48,702 bases of DNA from Hyphomonadaceae bacterium (GTDB lineage Bacteria > Pseudomonadota > Alphaproteobacteria > Caulobacterales > Hyphomonadaceae): NCBI GenBank assembly GCA_030158285.1, contig JAOATF010000116.1, forward strand, positions 1-48,702, given 5' to 3'. Positions 34,390 to 42,442 of this stretch are shown piece by piece. Below the pieces are notes generated by a model. The model was not told where the DNA came from. It searched no databases and saw only the letters and a list, made by a program, of their open reading frames with translations. Position 1 is the first letter of the stretch. Every line of letters starts with the position of its first letter. Both the position numbers and the translations under genes were made by a program.

Positions 34390-35007
34390 TCAGTTTTGTG
34401 AGTTGGGTCTTAGCGTTCCGCGTACCGTCCAATCAAGTGCGTCCTCGAGGCGGTCATTGCCCCAGAACAGCTCGCCATCCTCGGTGATGAAGCTGGGAGC
34501 GCCGAAAATGCCGAGATCGGCGGCGTGGGCGGTCTCGTCGCGCAGCTTGTCCTTGATGGGGTCGGACGTCATGGCGGCGAGCGTTTCCAGCGGGTCGAGG
34601 CCGGCGCGCCGCGCTGCGGCATGGAGGATCTGCGGGTCGGCGATGTCGCGGTCGTGGACGAAGTTTGCCTGATAGACCGCCTTCACGAAGTTGGGCCTGT
34701 CTTCCTGCGGCAGGGAAAGGGTGATCCGCGCCGCCATCAGGCCGTTCTGGGGAAAACGCCCCGGGCGCTTGAAGGGCAGGCTGTATTTCTCGCAGGTGCG
34801 CTCGACGTCGCGCCACATGTAGGAGCCCTTGATGGGCACGACGTTGAACGGGCTGTCCTTCATGCCCTGCTGGGCGTGGAAAAGCGGGCCAAGCAGGAAG
34901 GGCCGCCATTCGAGCTGGACGCCCCTTGCGGCGGCGATCTTGTCGGCGCGCATGACGGCTGGATAGGAGTAGGTCGAGGCGAATTCGAACCAGAATTGCA
35001 GTTTCAC
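34390..35007 (-). CDS. 2-hydroxychromene-2-carboxylate isomerase-like protein (DsbA-fold, kappa GST type)
   Basis: A 205-residue thioredoxin-fold protein (QFWFEFASTYSYPAVMRAD) of the DsbA-like HCCA isomerase/kappa glutathione transferase family. A Ser/Tyr pair (TYSY) replaces the DsbA cysteine pair, and FGAPSFITEDGELFWGNDRL is the family's cis-Pro loop and C-terminal signature. HCCA isomerase takes part in naphthalene-type aromatic degradation, but relatives occur in many pathways. The start is GTG at 35007 with AAGGTGATTTC before it. It is probably co-transcribed with the acyl-CoA dehydrogenase downstream (35-base gap), pointing to a catabolic role. Confidence 0.85.
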   Translation of the reverse strand: MKLQFWFEFASTYSYPAVMRADKIAAARGVQLEWRPFLLGPLFHAQQGMKDSPFNVVPIKGSYMWRDVERTCEKYSLPFKRPGRFPQNGLMAARITLSLPQEDRPNFVKAVYQANFVHDRDIADPQILHAAARRAGLDPLETLAAMTSDPIKDKLRDETAHAADLGIFGAPSFITEDGELFWGNDRLEDALDWTVRGTLRPNSQN

Positions 35008-35131
35008 GAAATCACCTTGGGTCAGCCGCGATTCGCGATCCTAGCAGATTGCGCCCGGAAATTGCGCGCCCATATCCCAGTGCAGGACGCCGCCAGTTTC
35101 TCTGGCGGGATGAGGACAAACGGGAAAATTC

Positions 35132-35638
35132 ATGTCGATTTCGATGTACAAGGCCAGCGCGCCTGTGTTCCTGCGCATGCTTGGAAACCTGGACCAGTTC
35201 CTGGCCAAGGCCGAGGAGAACGCCAAACAGCGCGGGTTCGACGCCAACCTGCTGGTCACGCAGCGGCTGGCGCCGGACATGCGGCCGCTGTCGGCGCAGA
35301 TCCAGCTGGCGAGCGATAGCGCGAAGGGGGCGATGGCGCGGCTTTCGGGTGGTACGCCGCCGGCGATGGCGGATACCGAGGCGACAGTCGCGGAACTGCG
35401 GGCGCGGATTGCGAAGACGATCGACTATGTGAAGAGCGTGCCGGCCGAAGCTGTGGATGGGTCGGAAGAGAAAGATGTCGTGCTGAAGACGCCGGGCGGG
35501 GACATTCCGTTCAAGGGGCTGGGTTTCCTGACGGGGTTTGCGCTGCCGAATTTCCTGTTCCACGTGACGACGGCCTACGCGATCCTGCGCCATAGCGGCG
35601 TGCCGCTCGGCAAGATGGATTTCCTCGGCCGGGCGTGA
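35132..35638 (+). CDS. DUF1993 domain protein
   Basis: A 168-residue protein matching the DUF1993 pattern: SISMYKASAPVFLRMLGNLD at the N-terminus, RLAPDMRPLSAQIQLASD in the middle and LPNFLFHVTTAYAILRHSGV at the C-terminus. The family is built on a DinB-like four-helix bundle, and the His in LFHVTTAYAILRH recalls the metal site of that fold. The biochemical role is unknown. A GGGAAAATTC ribosome site precedes the ATG. An amidohydrolase gene follows 37 bases after the stop. Confidence 0.88.
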   Translation: MSISMYKASAPVFLRMLGNLDQFLAKAEENAKQRGFDANLLVTQRLAPDMRPLSAQIQLASDSAKGAMARLSGGTPPAMADTEATVAELRARIAKTIDYVKSVPAEAVDGSEEKDVVLKTPGGDIPFKGLGFLTGFALPNFLFHVTTAYAILRHSGVPLGKMDFLGRA

Positions 35639-35675
35639 ATGGTAGGTCTGCGGCATCAGCCCTGAGGGGGATGCC

Positions 35676-36929
35676 GTGAAACATATCGTTCTTGCTGCTG
35701 TCGCGCTGTTCGCTGCCGCCTGCGCCACGCCAGCGCCGGAGCAGGCGGTTGCCGAACTCGCGATCGTGGGGGCGAAGGTCTATCCGGCGCCGGGTGTGGC
35801 GCCGATGACGGACGCGACGGTGATCGTGCGCGATGGCGTGATTGCGCAGGTGGGGCCGACGAGTGCGGTGCGGGCATCGGCTGCGGCGCAGGTGATCGAT
35901 GGGCGCGGGCTGACGGTTGTGGCCGGGCTGTGGAACAGCCACGTGCACTTCTTCTCGCCCACGCTGTTCCAGCCGCCGGAGACGAATGCCAAGGCGCTGG
36001 CGGGCGAGGTGGAAGCCATGCTGACGCGCTGGGGCTTTACCAGCGTGTTCGACATTGCCTCGCTGCCGGGGCAGGTGACCGGGCTGCGCAAGCGGATCTA
36101 TGCGGGGGAAATTCCGGGGCCGAACATTCTCACGGTCGATGCGCCGATCTTTCCGCTCAACGGCACGCCGATCTATGCGCGCGAGCTTCTGAAGGGGCAG
36201 CCTTCGTTCGAGGTGAGCGATCCTGCGGTGGCGACGAAACGCGCGCGTGAGCAGATCGCCGCCGGCGCGGATGGCGTGAAGATTTTCGCGGGCGCCATCG
36301 TCGGGCCGCCGCAGGGCGTGCTGCCGATGCCGCTGGATATCGCAAAGGCGGCGTCGGCTGAGGCGCACCGCCACGGCAAGCCGGTGTTTGCGCATCCGTC
36401 CAACCGCGCGGGACTGGACGTCGCCATCGACGGCGAAGCGGATATCCTGGCGCACACAACGGCGGACGACGGACAGGCGTGGACGCCGGAGCTGGTGGCG
36501 CGGCTGAAGGCGCACAAGATGGCGCTGATACCAACGCTGACCCTGTGGGATGTCGAGCTGCGGCGGGACAAGGCGCCGGAAACAGTGATCAAGGCATTCA
36601 TCGCCGTCGCACAGGGCCAGTTGAAAACCTACGCCGATGCCGGCGGCGAAATCCTGTTCGGCACGGATGTCGGCTATATCGATGTCTTCGACACCACGCA
36701 GGAATATCGCCTGATGTCGGAGGCGGGACTGAGCTTCGACCAGATCCTCGGCTCGCTGACCACGGCGCCATCCGCGCGCTTTGGCTTCAGCAAGAAAGGC
36801 AAGGTGGCGGCGGGCATGGATGGCGACCTGGCCATCCTGTCGGCCGATCCCGCTGCAGACATCACCGCCTTCGCAAAGGTCGCCTATACGATCCGCGCCG
36901 GTGAGGTGATCTACGCGGTGAAGAAGTAG
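35676..36929 (+). CDS. Exported amidohydrolase lipoprotein
   Basis: A 417-residue metal-dependent hydrolase of the amidohydrolase superfamily (imidazolonepropionase/prolidase-like group) anchored as a lipoprotein (lipobox AAAC at about residues 13-16). The metal and catalytic motifs are WNSHVHFF (HxH), DGVKIFAG (Lys bridge), FAHPSN (His), ILAHTTADD (His) and FGTDVGY (Asp). The fifth-strand spacing and the Asp fit a binuclear site. It probably hydrolyses a cyclic amide or peptide in the envelope. The start is GTG with TGAGGGGGATG upstream. The DUF599 gene follows 26 bases after the stop. Confidence 0.88.
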   Translation: MKHIVLAAVALFAAACATPAPEQAVAELAIVGAKVYPAPGVAPMTDATVIVRDGVIAQVGPTSAVRASAAAQVIDGRGLTVVAGLWNSHVHFFSPTLFQPPETNAKALAGEVEAMLTRWGFTSVFDIASLPGQVTGLRKRIYAGEIPGPNILTVDAPIFPLNGTPIYARELLKGQPSFEVSDPAVATKRAREQIAAGADGVKIFAGAIVGPPQGVLPMPLDIAKAASAEAHRHGKPVFAHPSNRAGLDVAIDGEADILAHTTADDGQAWTPELVARLKAHKMALIPTLTLWDVELRRDKAPETVIKAFIAVAQGQLKTYADAGGEILFGTDVGYIDVFDTTQEYRLMSEAGLSFDQILGSLTTAPSARFGFSKKGKVAAGMDGDLAILSADPAADITAFAKVAYTIRAGEVIYAVKK

Positions 36930-36955
36930 GGCCGTGAATTGCTGGAGGGCGAACG

Positions 36956-37663
36956 ATGACCTGGCATGATGGCGGCGCATTGGCCTTTTTCGTCGTGGGG
37001 TGGTGGTTTCTCAGCTGGGTGATTGACCATTCGCCCTGGCACCGGCTGTCGCTGTCCGCCGCGATGAAGGCGCAGCGCCGGGAATGGATGCGCCAGATGG
37101 CGGCGCGCGAGATCCGTCTGGTTGATGCCAACATCATCACCGGCCTGCAGCAAGCGACGTCCTTCTTTGCGTCCACCGCACTGCTCGCCGTCGGCGCCGG
37201 ATTTGCGCTGTTGACGGCGGCGGACACGATCATCGGCGCGTTCGAGCAGAGCTTTGTGCATCTCGAGATCGATCGTGCGGCTTTCTATGTGAAGACCGCC
37301 GTGCTGATGGCGCTGTATGCCTATGCGTTCTTCAAGTTCGGCTGGGCCTATCGGCTGTTCAATTATTCCGCGGTGATGCTGGCTGCGACGCCGGAGGCGG
37401 GAAAGCCCGGCGCGGACGAGGCGGCGCGCGGCGTTGCGGACATGAATATTGCGGCGGCGGGGCAGTTCACCCATGGCCTGCGCGCGTTCTTTCTCGCGAT
37501 TGCGATCCTGGCCTGGTTCATCACGTGGTGGGCGTTCGTTGCGGCGACGCTGGTGATCATGGCGGCGCTGGCGAACCGGCAGTTTAATTCGCGTGCGCGG
37601 AATGTTGCGCATCAGGCATTGGCGCGGCTGACGATTCCGGCGAGTGCGAACGACAAGATGTGA
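36956..37663 (+). CDS. DUF599 integral membrane protein
   Basis: A 235-residue protein with four or five hydrophobic helices (about residues 8-24, 65-88, 112-132 and 178-205). It matches the DUF599 family, including the motif MKAQRREWMRQMAAREIRLV and the central LVDANIITGLQQATSFFAST. It has no known activity. TGGAGGGCG precedes the ATG. Co-direction and a short gap suggest co-transcription with the amidohydrolase upstream. Confidence 0.85.
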   Translation: MTWHDGGALAFFVVGWWFLSWVIDHSPWHRLSLSAAMKAQRREWMRQMAAREIRLVDANIITGLQQATSFFASTALLAVGAGFALLTAADTIIGAFEQSFVHLEIDRAAFYVKTAVLMALYAYAFFKFGWAYRLFNYSAVMLAATPEAGKPGADEAARGVADMNIAAAGQFTHGLRAFFLAIAILAWFITWWAFVAATLVIMAALANRQFNSRARNVAHQALARLTIPASANDKM

Positions 37664-37837
37664 GAGGGCGGACGCCCTGCCTCCTGACCCTCGCCATGCC
37701 CGTTCGCCAGCTCTCTCCACGGAACCTCGCAAAAAACAACGCCAGAGACCCCAACAAGCACGGGATTGTTGCGCAGGCGTGCTTGAAAGCTGTCCCGGCT
37801 ATGGGTCAATTCGGTTCAGGGACGGACAAGGCGGATC

Positions 37838-39244
37838 ATGGACGGGCATTCACCCCCAGCGACGGAAGCAAGCCGCCTGCTCACGCTGCAGCGCGCGGCT
37901 CAGTTGAAGGAGGGCCTTCCGTCTGCCCGCGTCCGCACGGACCGGCTCTATCAGCTTGAGGACATGGTGCGGAAACGCGCCCAGTCTTTCGCTGACGCCA
38001 TCTCCGCCGACTTCGGCAACCGTTCGCGCTTCGAAACGGACCTGCTGGAAACCGCCGTTACCGTTTCGGCGATCCGCCATGCGCGGAAGAACGTGAAATG
38101 GTGGATGCAGCCGAGCTATCGCGAGGTGGGGCTCAACTTCTGGCCGGGCTCGGCCTGGGTGCGGCCGGATCCGCTGGGCGTCATCGGCATTGTCTCGCCT
38201 TGGAATTATCCGCTGCAGCTCGCGCTCTCGCCGCTGGTCGATGCGGTGGCCGGCGGCAATCGCGTGATCATCAAGCCCTCCGAATACACGCCGAACTTCT
38301 GTGACCTGTTGAAACGCGCGATCAGCGAGACGTTCGCGGAAGACGAGATCGCCGTCGTTCTTGGCGGGCCCGAGGTCGCCGCCGAATTTTCGCGCCTGCC
38401 GTTCGACCATCTCGTCTTCACCGGCTCGACATCGGTGGGCCGGAAGGTGGCGGCCAGCGCGGCTGAAAACCTCACCCCTACGACGCTTGAGCTGGGTGGG
38501 AAATCGCCCGCTGTCGTCTGTCCGTCGGCGTCGATGGTCAAGGCGGTGAAGGCCATCGCCTATGGCAAGTTCATCAATGCCGGGCAGACCTGCATCGCGC
38601 CGGACTATGTGCTGGTGCCGCGCGAGCGGATGATCGAGTTTTCCGAGATGATCATCGCGGAGGCGCGCCGGGCCTATCCCGATCTTGGCCCCGACTATTC
38701 CAGCATGGTCTCCGATCGCTCCTATGACCGGCTGATGTCGGCGATCACCGAGGCTGAGATGGGCGGCGCGAAAGTGCTGCGCCATCCCGCGCCATCAGAT
38801 CGCGCACGCCGCGTGTTGCCGCCTGTCGTGGTGCTCGATCCGCCGCAGGATTCGCTGCTGGTGCGCGAGGAAATCTTCGGGCCGGTGCTGCCGGTGATCG
38901 GCTATGACTCGCTCGATGATGCGCTCGACTGGATCAACCAGCATCCGCATCCGCTCGCGCTCTATGTGTTCGCCAACGATACGCGCGAGCAGAACCGTGT
39001 CCTGGACCGCACGCAATCGGGCGGCGTCACCGTGAATGGCACGCTCTTGCACATTGCGCAGGAAGGGCTGCCGTTCGGCGGGGTGGGGGCCAGCGGCTGG
39101 GGCGGCTATCACGGCAAGGCGGGGTTTGATCGCTTCACGCACCAGCGCGCCGTGTTCAAGACCGGGTTCTTCAACGCAGCCACACTGCTCGCGCCGCCCT
39201 ATGGCGCGCGCGCGAGACAGCTGCTGCGGTTCCTGATGCGGTAG
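37838..39244 (+). CDS. NAD(P)-dependent aldehyde dehydrogenase, coniferyl-aldehyde type
   Basis: A 468-residue aldehyde dehydrogenase oxidising aldehydes to acids. The motifs are SPWNYPLQLALSPLVDAVAG, IIKPSEYTP, FTGSTSVGRKV, the general base Glu in LELGGKSPAVV and the nucleophile Cys in NAGQTCIAPDYVL. The shorter N-terminus and NAGQTCIAPDY resemble CALDH-type enzymes acting on aromatic or long-chain aldehydes. EEIFGPVLPV is the usual C-terminal motif. A run of hydrophobic residues at the end (ARQLLRFLMR) could contact the membrane, as in fatty aldehyde dehydrogenases. GGCGGATC precedes the ATG. No certain substrate. Confidence 0.92.
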   Translation: MDGHSPPATEASRLLTLQRAAQLKEGLPSARVRTDRLYQLEDMVRKRAQSFADAISADFGNRSRFETDLLETAVTVSAIRHARKNVKWWMQPSYREVGLNFWPGSAWVRPDPLGVIGIVSPWNYPLQLALSPLVDAVAGGNRVIIKPSEYTPNFCDLLKRAISETFAEDEIAVVLGGPEVAAEFSRLPFDHLVFTGSTSVGRKVAASAAENLTPTTLELGGKSPAVVCPSASMVKAVKAIAYGKFINAGQTCIAPDYVLVPRERMIEFSEMIIAEARRAYPDLGPDYSSMVSDRSYDRLMSAITEAEMGGAKVLRHPAPSDRARRVLPPVVVLDPPQDSLLVREEIFGPVLPVIGYDSLDDALDWINQHPHPLALYVFANDTREQNRVLDRTQSGGVTVNGTLLHIAQEGLPFGGVGASGWGGYHGKAGFDRFTHQRAVFKTGFFNAATLLAPPYGARARQLLRFLMR

Positions 39245-39253
39245 GTGATCGGG

Positions 39254-40447
39254 CTACTGGTGATCCCGCAGGCCGAGTACGCGTTTTGCAACGACGTTAA
39301 GGTTGACCTCCGACGTGCCGCCTTCGATCGAGTTGCCCTTGGCGCGCAGCATTGAGCGCGTGGACATGATCTCGCCCGTCTTGAAACCGTCACCCTCCCA
39401 GCCGAGGCCCTGATAGCCCATGGCCTCGACCTGAAGTTCGGTCTTCGTCTGGTTCATCTTGGCGGCGGCGTATTTGATGATCGAGGTGGCGGGGCCGACA
39501 TCCGCGCCGGCTTTCGCCATCTCGGTGTTGCGCTGGATGGTGAGCAGGAAGGCCTGCTCGTACATCATCTGTTTGGTGACGCGCGCGCGCAGGTCGCCAT
39601 CGGCCATGATGCCGTCTTTCGTGCCGACGTATTTCTTGGCGATGTCGGCCAACGACGGGCCGGAGTTGCGGTCGGCGCCGAAGCCGGTGGCGGAGATGTT
39701 CTGGCGCTCGTACTGCAGCAGCCGCTTGGCGATATCCCAGCCCTTGCCGGGTACGCCGACCATCTGCTCTTTCGGCACCTTCACATCGGTGAAGAAGGTT
39801 TCGCAGAAGGGCGAGGAGCCGGAGATCAGCAGGATCGGGCGCGTCTCGACGCCGGGGCTGGTCATGTCGAACAGCACGAACGAGATGCCTTCGTGCTTCT
39901 TCGTGAAGTCGGTACGGACGAGGCAGAAGATCCAGTCGGCGTGGTTGGCATAGGATGTCCAGATCTTGGAGCCATTGATCAGCCAATGATCGCCCTTGTC
40001 CTCGCACTTGGTCTGCAGCGAGGCGAGGTCGGAACCGGCGCCCGGCTCGGAATAGCCCTGGCACCAGCGTGTCTTGCCGGCGCAGATGTCCGGCAGGAAG
40101 CGTTTCTTCTGTTCCTCGTTGGCGTATTCGAGCAGGACTGGGCCGAGCATCCAGATGCCGAACGAGGCCAGCGGCGCGCGGGCGTTGATGCGCTTCATCT
40201 CCTGATCGAGGACGATGGCTTCGGCTTTCGAGAGGCCGCCGCCGCCGTATTCCTTCGGCCAGGCGGGCGCGGTCCAGCCCTTGGCGACCATGCGCTCGAG
40301 CCAGACTTTCGAGTCCGGGTTGACGAATTTCTGGTTGCGGCCGCCCCAGACGACTTCTTCCTCGACCGTCGGGGTGCGCATGGAGGCGGGGCAGTTGGCC
40401 TCGAGCCAGGCGCGGGTCTCTGCGCGGAACGTCTCGATGTCGGCCAT
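39254..40447 (-). CDS. Acyl-CoA dehydrogenase
   Basis: A 397-residue acyl-CoA dehydrogenase with classic motifs: CQGYSEPGAGSDLASLQTK for substrate binding, WLINGSKIWTSYANHADW, AKRLLQYERQN in the middle domain, and RSMLRAKGNSIEGGTSEVNLN at the C-terminus. The Glu of SIEGGTSE is the usual position of the catalytic base in this branch. Length and order fit the large subunit of heterotetrameric dehydrogenases for sterol or long-chain side chains; the short dehydrogenase at 33221 could be a partner. GGGAG precedes the ATG. It is convergent with the aldehyde dehydrogenase, 9 bases apart. Confidence 0.92.
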   Translation of the reverse strand: MADIETFRAETRAWLEANCPASMRTPTVEEEVVWGGRNQKFVNPDSKVWLERMVAKGWTAPAWPKEYGGGGLSKAEAIVLDQEMKRINARAPLASFGIWMLGPVLLEYANEEQKKRFLPDICAGKTRWCQGYSEPGAGSDLASLQTKCEDKGDHWLINGSKIWTSYANHADWIFCLVRTDFTKKHEGISFVLFDMTSPGVETRPILLISGSSPFCETFFTDVKVPKEQMVGVPGKGWDIAKRLLQYERQNISATGFGADRNSGPSLADIAKKYVGTKDGIMADGDLRARVTKQMMYEQAFLLTIQRNTEMAKAGADVGPATSIIKYAAAKMNQTKTELQVEAMGYQGLGWEGDGFKTGEIMSTRSMLRAKGNSIEGGTSEVNLNVVAKRVLGLRDHQ

Positions 40448-40522
40448 GATGTGCTCCCGGGTCGGCTTTTATGCGGTCTCAGGGCTAAGGCTGCGCCGGG
40501 GCAGGGTCAAGCGGCGGAACGA

Positions 40523-40750
40523 TCAGCCGCCATACTTGCTGAGCGTGCGGGAGCCGGTGTGGATGCCCCAGAGGTTGGCGGCGTGGATGACTGCGAAGAG
40601 CAGCAGGCAACCCGCAAAGAGCGTGACCACCGGCCATGAGATCCAGCGGGCGCGCAGGCTATCCTTGCGCGGCTGGCTGGATTTCCAGCCGGCAAATGCG
40701 GTCAGCGCGCCAAACGCGGCAATGAAGGCGAAGGTGATCGGCCATTCCAT
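40523..40750 (-). CDS. Small two-helix membrane protein
   Basis: A 75-residue protein with two hydrophobic helices (about residues 4-20 and 42-62) separated by a basic loop (WKSSQPRKDSLRARW). No family recognised. An in-frame GTG at 40759 is an alternative start. It sits 18 bases after the stop of the glycosyltransferase gene on the same strand, so it could be a partner of that enzyme. Confidence 0.6.
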   Translation of the reverse strand: MEWPITFAFIAAFGALTAFAGWKSSQPRKDSLRARWISWPVVTLFAGCLLLFAVIHAANLWGIHTGSRTLSKYGG

Positions 40751-40768
40751 GGCGAACACATGATGCGC

Positions 40769-42163
40769 TCAGCGCTTGCCCGCGAGTTGGCGAGATGCCG
40801 CATCCGCAGGGTCTGAGAACGGAAATTCCAGCTGGACGACGTTGTCGCGCAGCGGAGCGGGCGGCGGGGCCGGACGATCGCTTGCGAAACTCACCCCGTG
40901 TTGGGTCTTGGCCCAGAAGTGAGGCTTGAGCTTCATTTCGACCAGGGCGCGCAGCATCGTCCACGACTGCAGCGGCCAGTAGGCGAGCATGGTCAGCAGC
41001 GTCCAGGGCGTTGCGTGTTTCGATCCGGAGGCGAGGGCGGCCAGAAGTGCGCTCGCGTAGCCGAGGCCGAGCATGATCCAGTGCCAGGCCTCGAAGCTCT
41101 GGAAGATGAACAGGTTCGCGGCGATCCAGAGATAGAGCGGTCCGTGCAGGATTGAGGCGAGGAGGCCGCCGCCGAGCGTCAGGTGCGTGGAGAGGTAGTT
41201 CACCAGTCCCATCTGGCGCATGGCGCGGAGCGGGTGGCGGTTGAGAACGAGCCACGTTTGCAGGTGGCCCTTCATCCAGCGGGTGCGCTGGTTGCGCCAC
41301 TGCCGCCAGCTGACGGGCGCTTCCTCCAGTGTTGGCGGGCTCGCCATGCCGGCGACATAGCCGAAGCGCGCGAGACGCAGGCCGATGTCTGCATCCTCCG
41401 TCACATTCCAGGCGTCCCAGCCGCCGACACGGGTGAGAGCGTCGCGACGGAAATAGTTGCTTGTGCCGCCGAGGGGGATCGGCAGTCTCAGGTCGGCGAG
41501 CAGCGGCAGCCAGACGCGGAACTGGATGGCGTACTCAAGCGCGAACTGGCGTGCGATCCAGCTGTCGGCGCCGTTGTGAATCTGGAGCGGGGCCTGCACC
41601 ACGGCGAGATTGGCAGGCCCGCGGGCGAACACGGCCATCGCGGCGCGGGGCTGGTCGGGCGAGGGCAGGTCTTCTGCGTCATAGATGGCGACGATGTCGC
41701 CGCGGGCAAAGGCGAGGGCGTAGTTCAGCGCCTTGGGCTTGGTGCGCGGTGCGCCGGGTGGAACGGGGATGACTTCGAAGCAATCGGGCAGGCGTTGCGC
41801 CTCGACGGCGGTGATCGTTCCCGGATCGTCCGCCTCCACCAGCAGCTTCACGTCCAGCCGCCAGCTCGGATAGTCGAGCTGCGAGATCGCATTGATGAGG
41901 TTCGGCACCACCTCCGCCTCGCGATACAGCGGCACGAGGATGGTCAGCGTTGGGAGCTGGTCGTTGAACGTGCGCGGCGCTTCTGGTGCGGGCTTGCGCA
42001 GGATGGCGGCGATTGCCGTCCAGAAACGCATCGCGATGATGAGGCCGAATGCGGCGGCGACCACGAGGGCAAGTGTCTTCATCGCCAGCATGGGCTGCAG
42101 GAACATCCAGCTCCCGAAGCCGATGGTGAGCAAGAAGCCGATGATACGCTGCTTGGCGTTCAA
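40769..42163 (-). CDS. Family 2 glycosyltransferase, polytopic (cellulose/chitin-synthase type)
   Basis: A processive GT2-type glycosyltransferase: N-terminal helices, then LTILVPLYREAEVV, the Asp-rich DAED (IYDAEDLPSPDQPR), TEDAD and NQRTRWMKG (the QxxRW product motif), followed by further transmembrane helices. It should transfer a sugar from UDP-sugar to a growing chain across the inner membrane. The coordinates start at TTG 42163, which has no good ribosome site and sits inside coding-like sequence. The same frame continues upstream to CTG 42331 with plausible residues (LWERDELFKRRLAEARAFG), so the real N-terminus is probably about 56 residues longer, with a CTG start after a GGGGGG stretch. 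The sugar is unknown. Confidence 0.85.
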   Translation of the reverse strand: MNAKQRIIGFLLTIGFGSWMFLQPMLAMKTLALVVAAAFGLIIAMRFWTAIAAILRKPAPEAPRTFNDQLPTLTILVPLYREAEVVPNLINAISQLDYPSWRLDVKLLVEADDPGTITAVEAQRLPDCFEVIPVPPGAPRTKPKALNYALAFARGDIVAIYDAEDLPSPDQPRAAMAVFARGPANLAVVQAPLQIHNGADSWIARQFALEYAIQFRVWLPLLADLRLPIPLGGTSNYFRRDALTRVGGWDAWNVTEDADIGLRLARFGYVAGMASPPTLEEAPVSWRQWRNQRTRWMKGHLQTWLVLNRHPLRAMRQMGLVNYLSTHLTLGGGLLASILHGPLYLWIAANLFIFQSFEAWHWIMLGLGYASALLAALASGSKHATPWTLLTMLAYWPLQSWTMLRALVEMKLKPHFWAKTQHGVSFASDRPAPPPAPLRDNVVQLEFPFSDPADAASRQLAGKR

Positions 42164-42442
42164 TCCCCAGCGCGCGCTGAATTCCGGATGCTGCGATGAC
42201 AGTTGTTCGCTTGCGGCGCCAAAGGCGCGCGCCTCGGCGAGGCGGCGTTTGAACAGCTCGTCACGTTCCCAGAGATTAGCGTTCCCCGATCGCTGCCGCG
42301 CGGCGGCAGCGTCCCAATCGCTGTCAAACAGGGTAACCCCCCAAGGTCACAGAATTTCTGCAGGCCGAAACTAGCCATTGCAAAAGCAGCGAATCAAGTG
42401 GCGCGCGAAAATTCTTTCGGCACGCGTGCTGTCATGAGCTGA

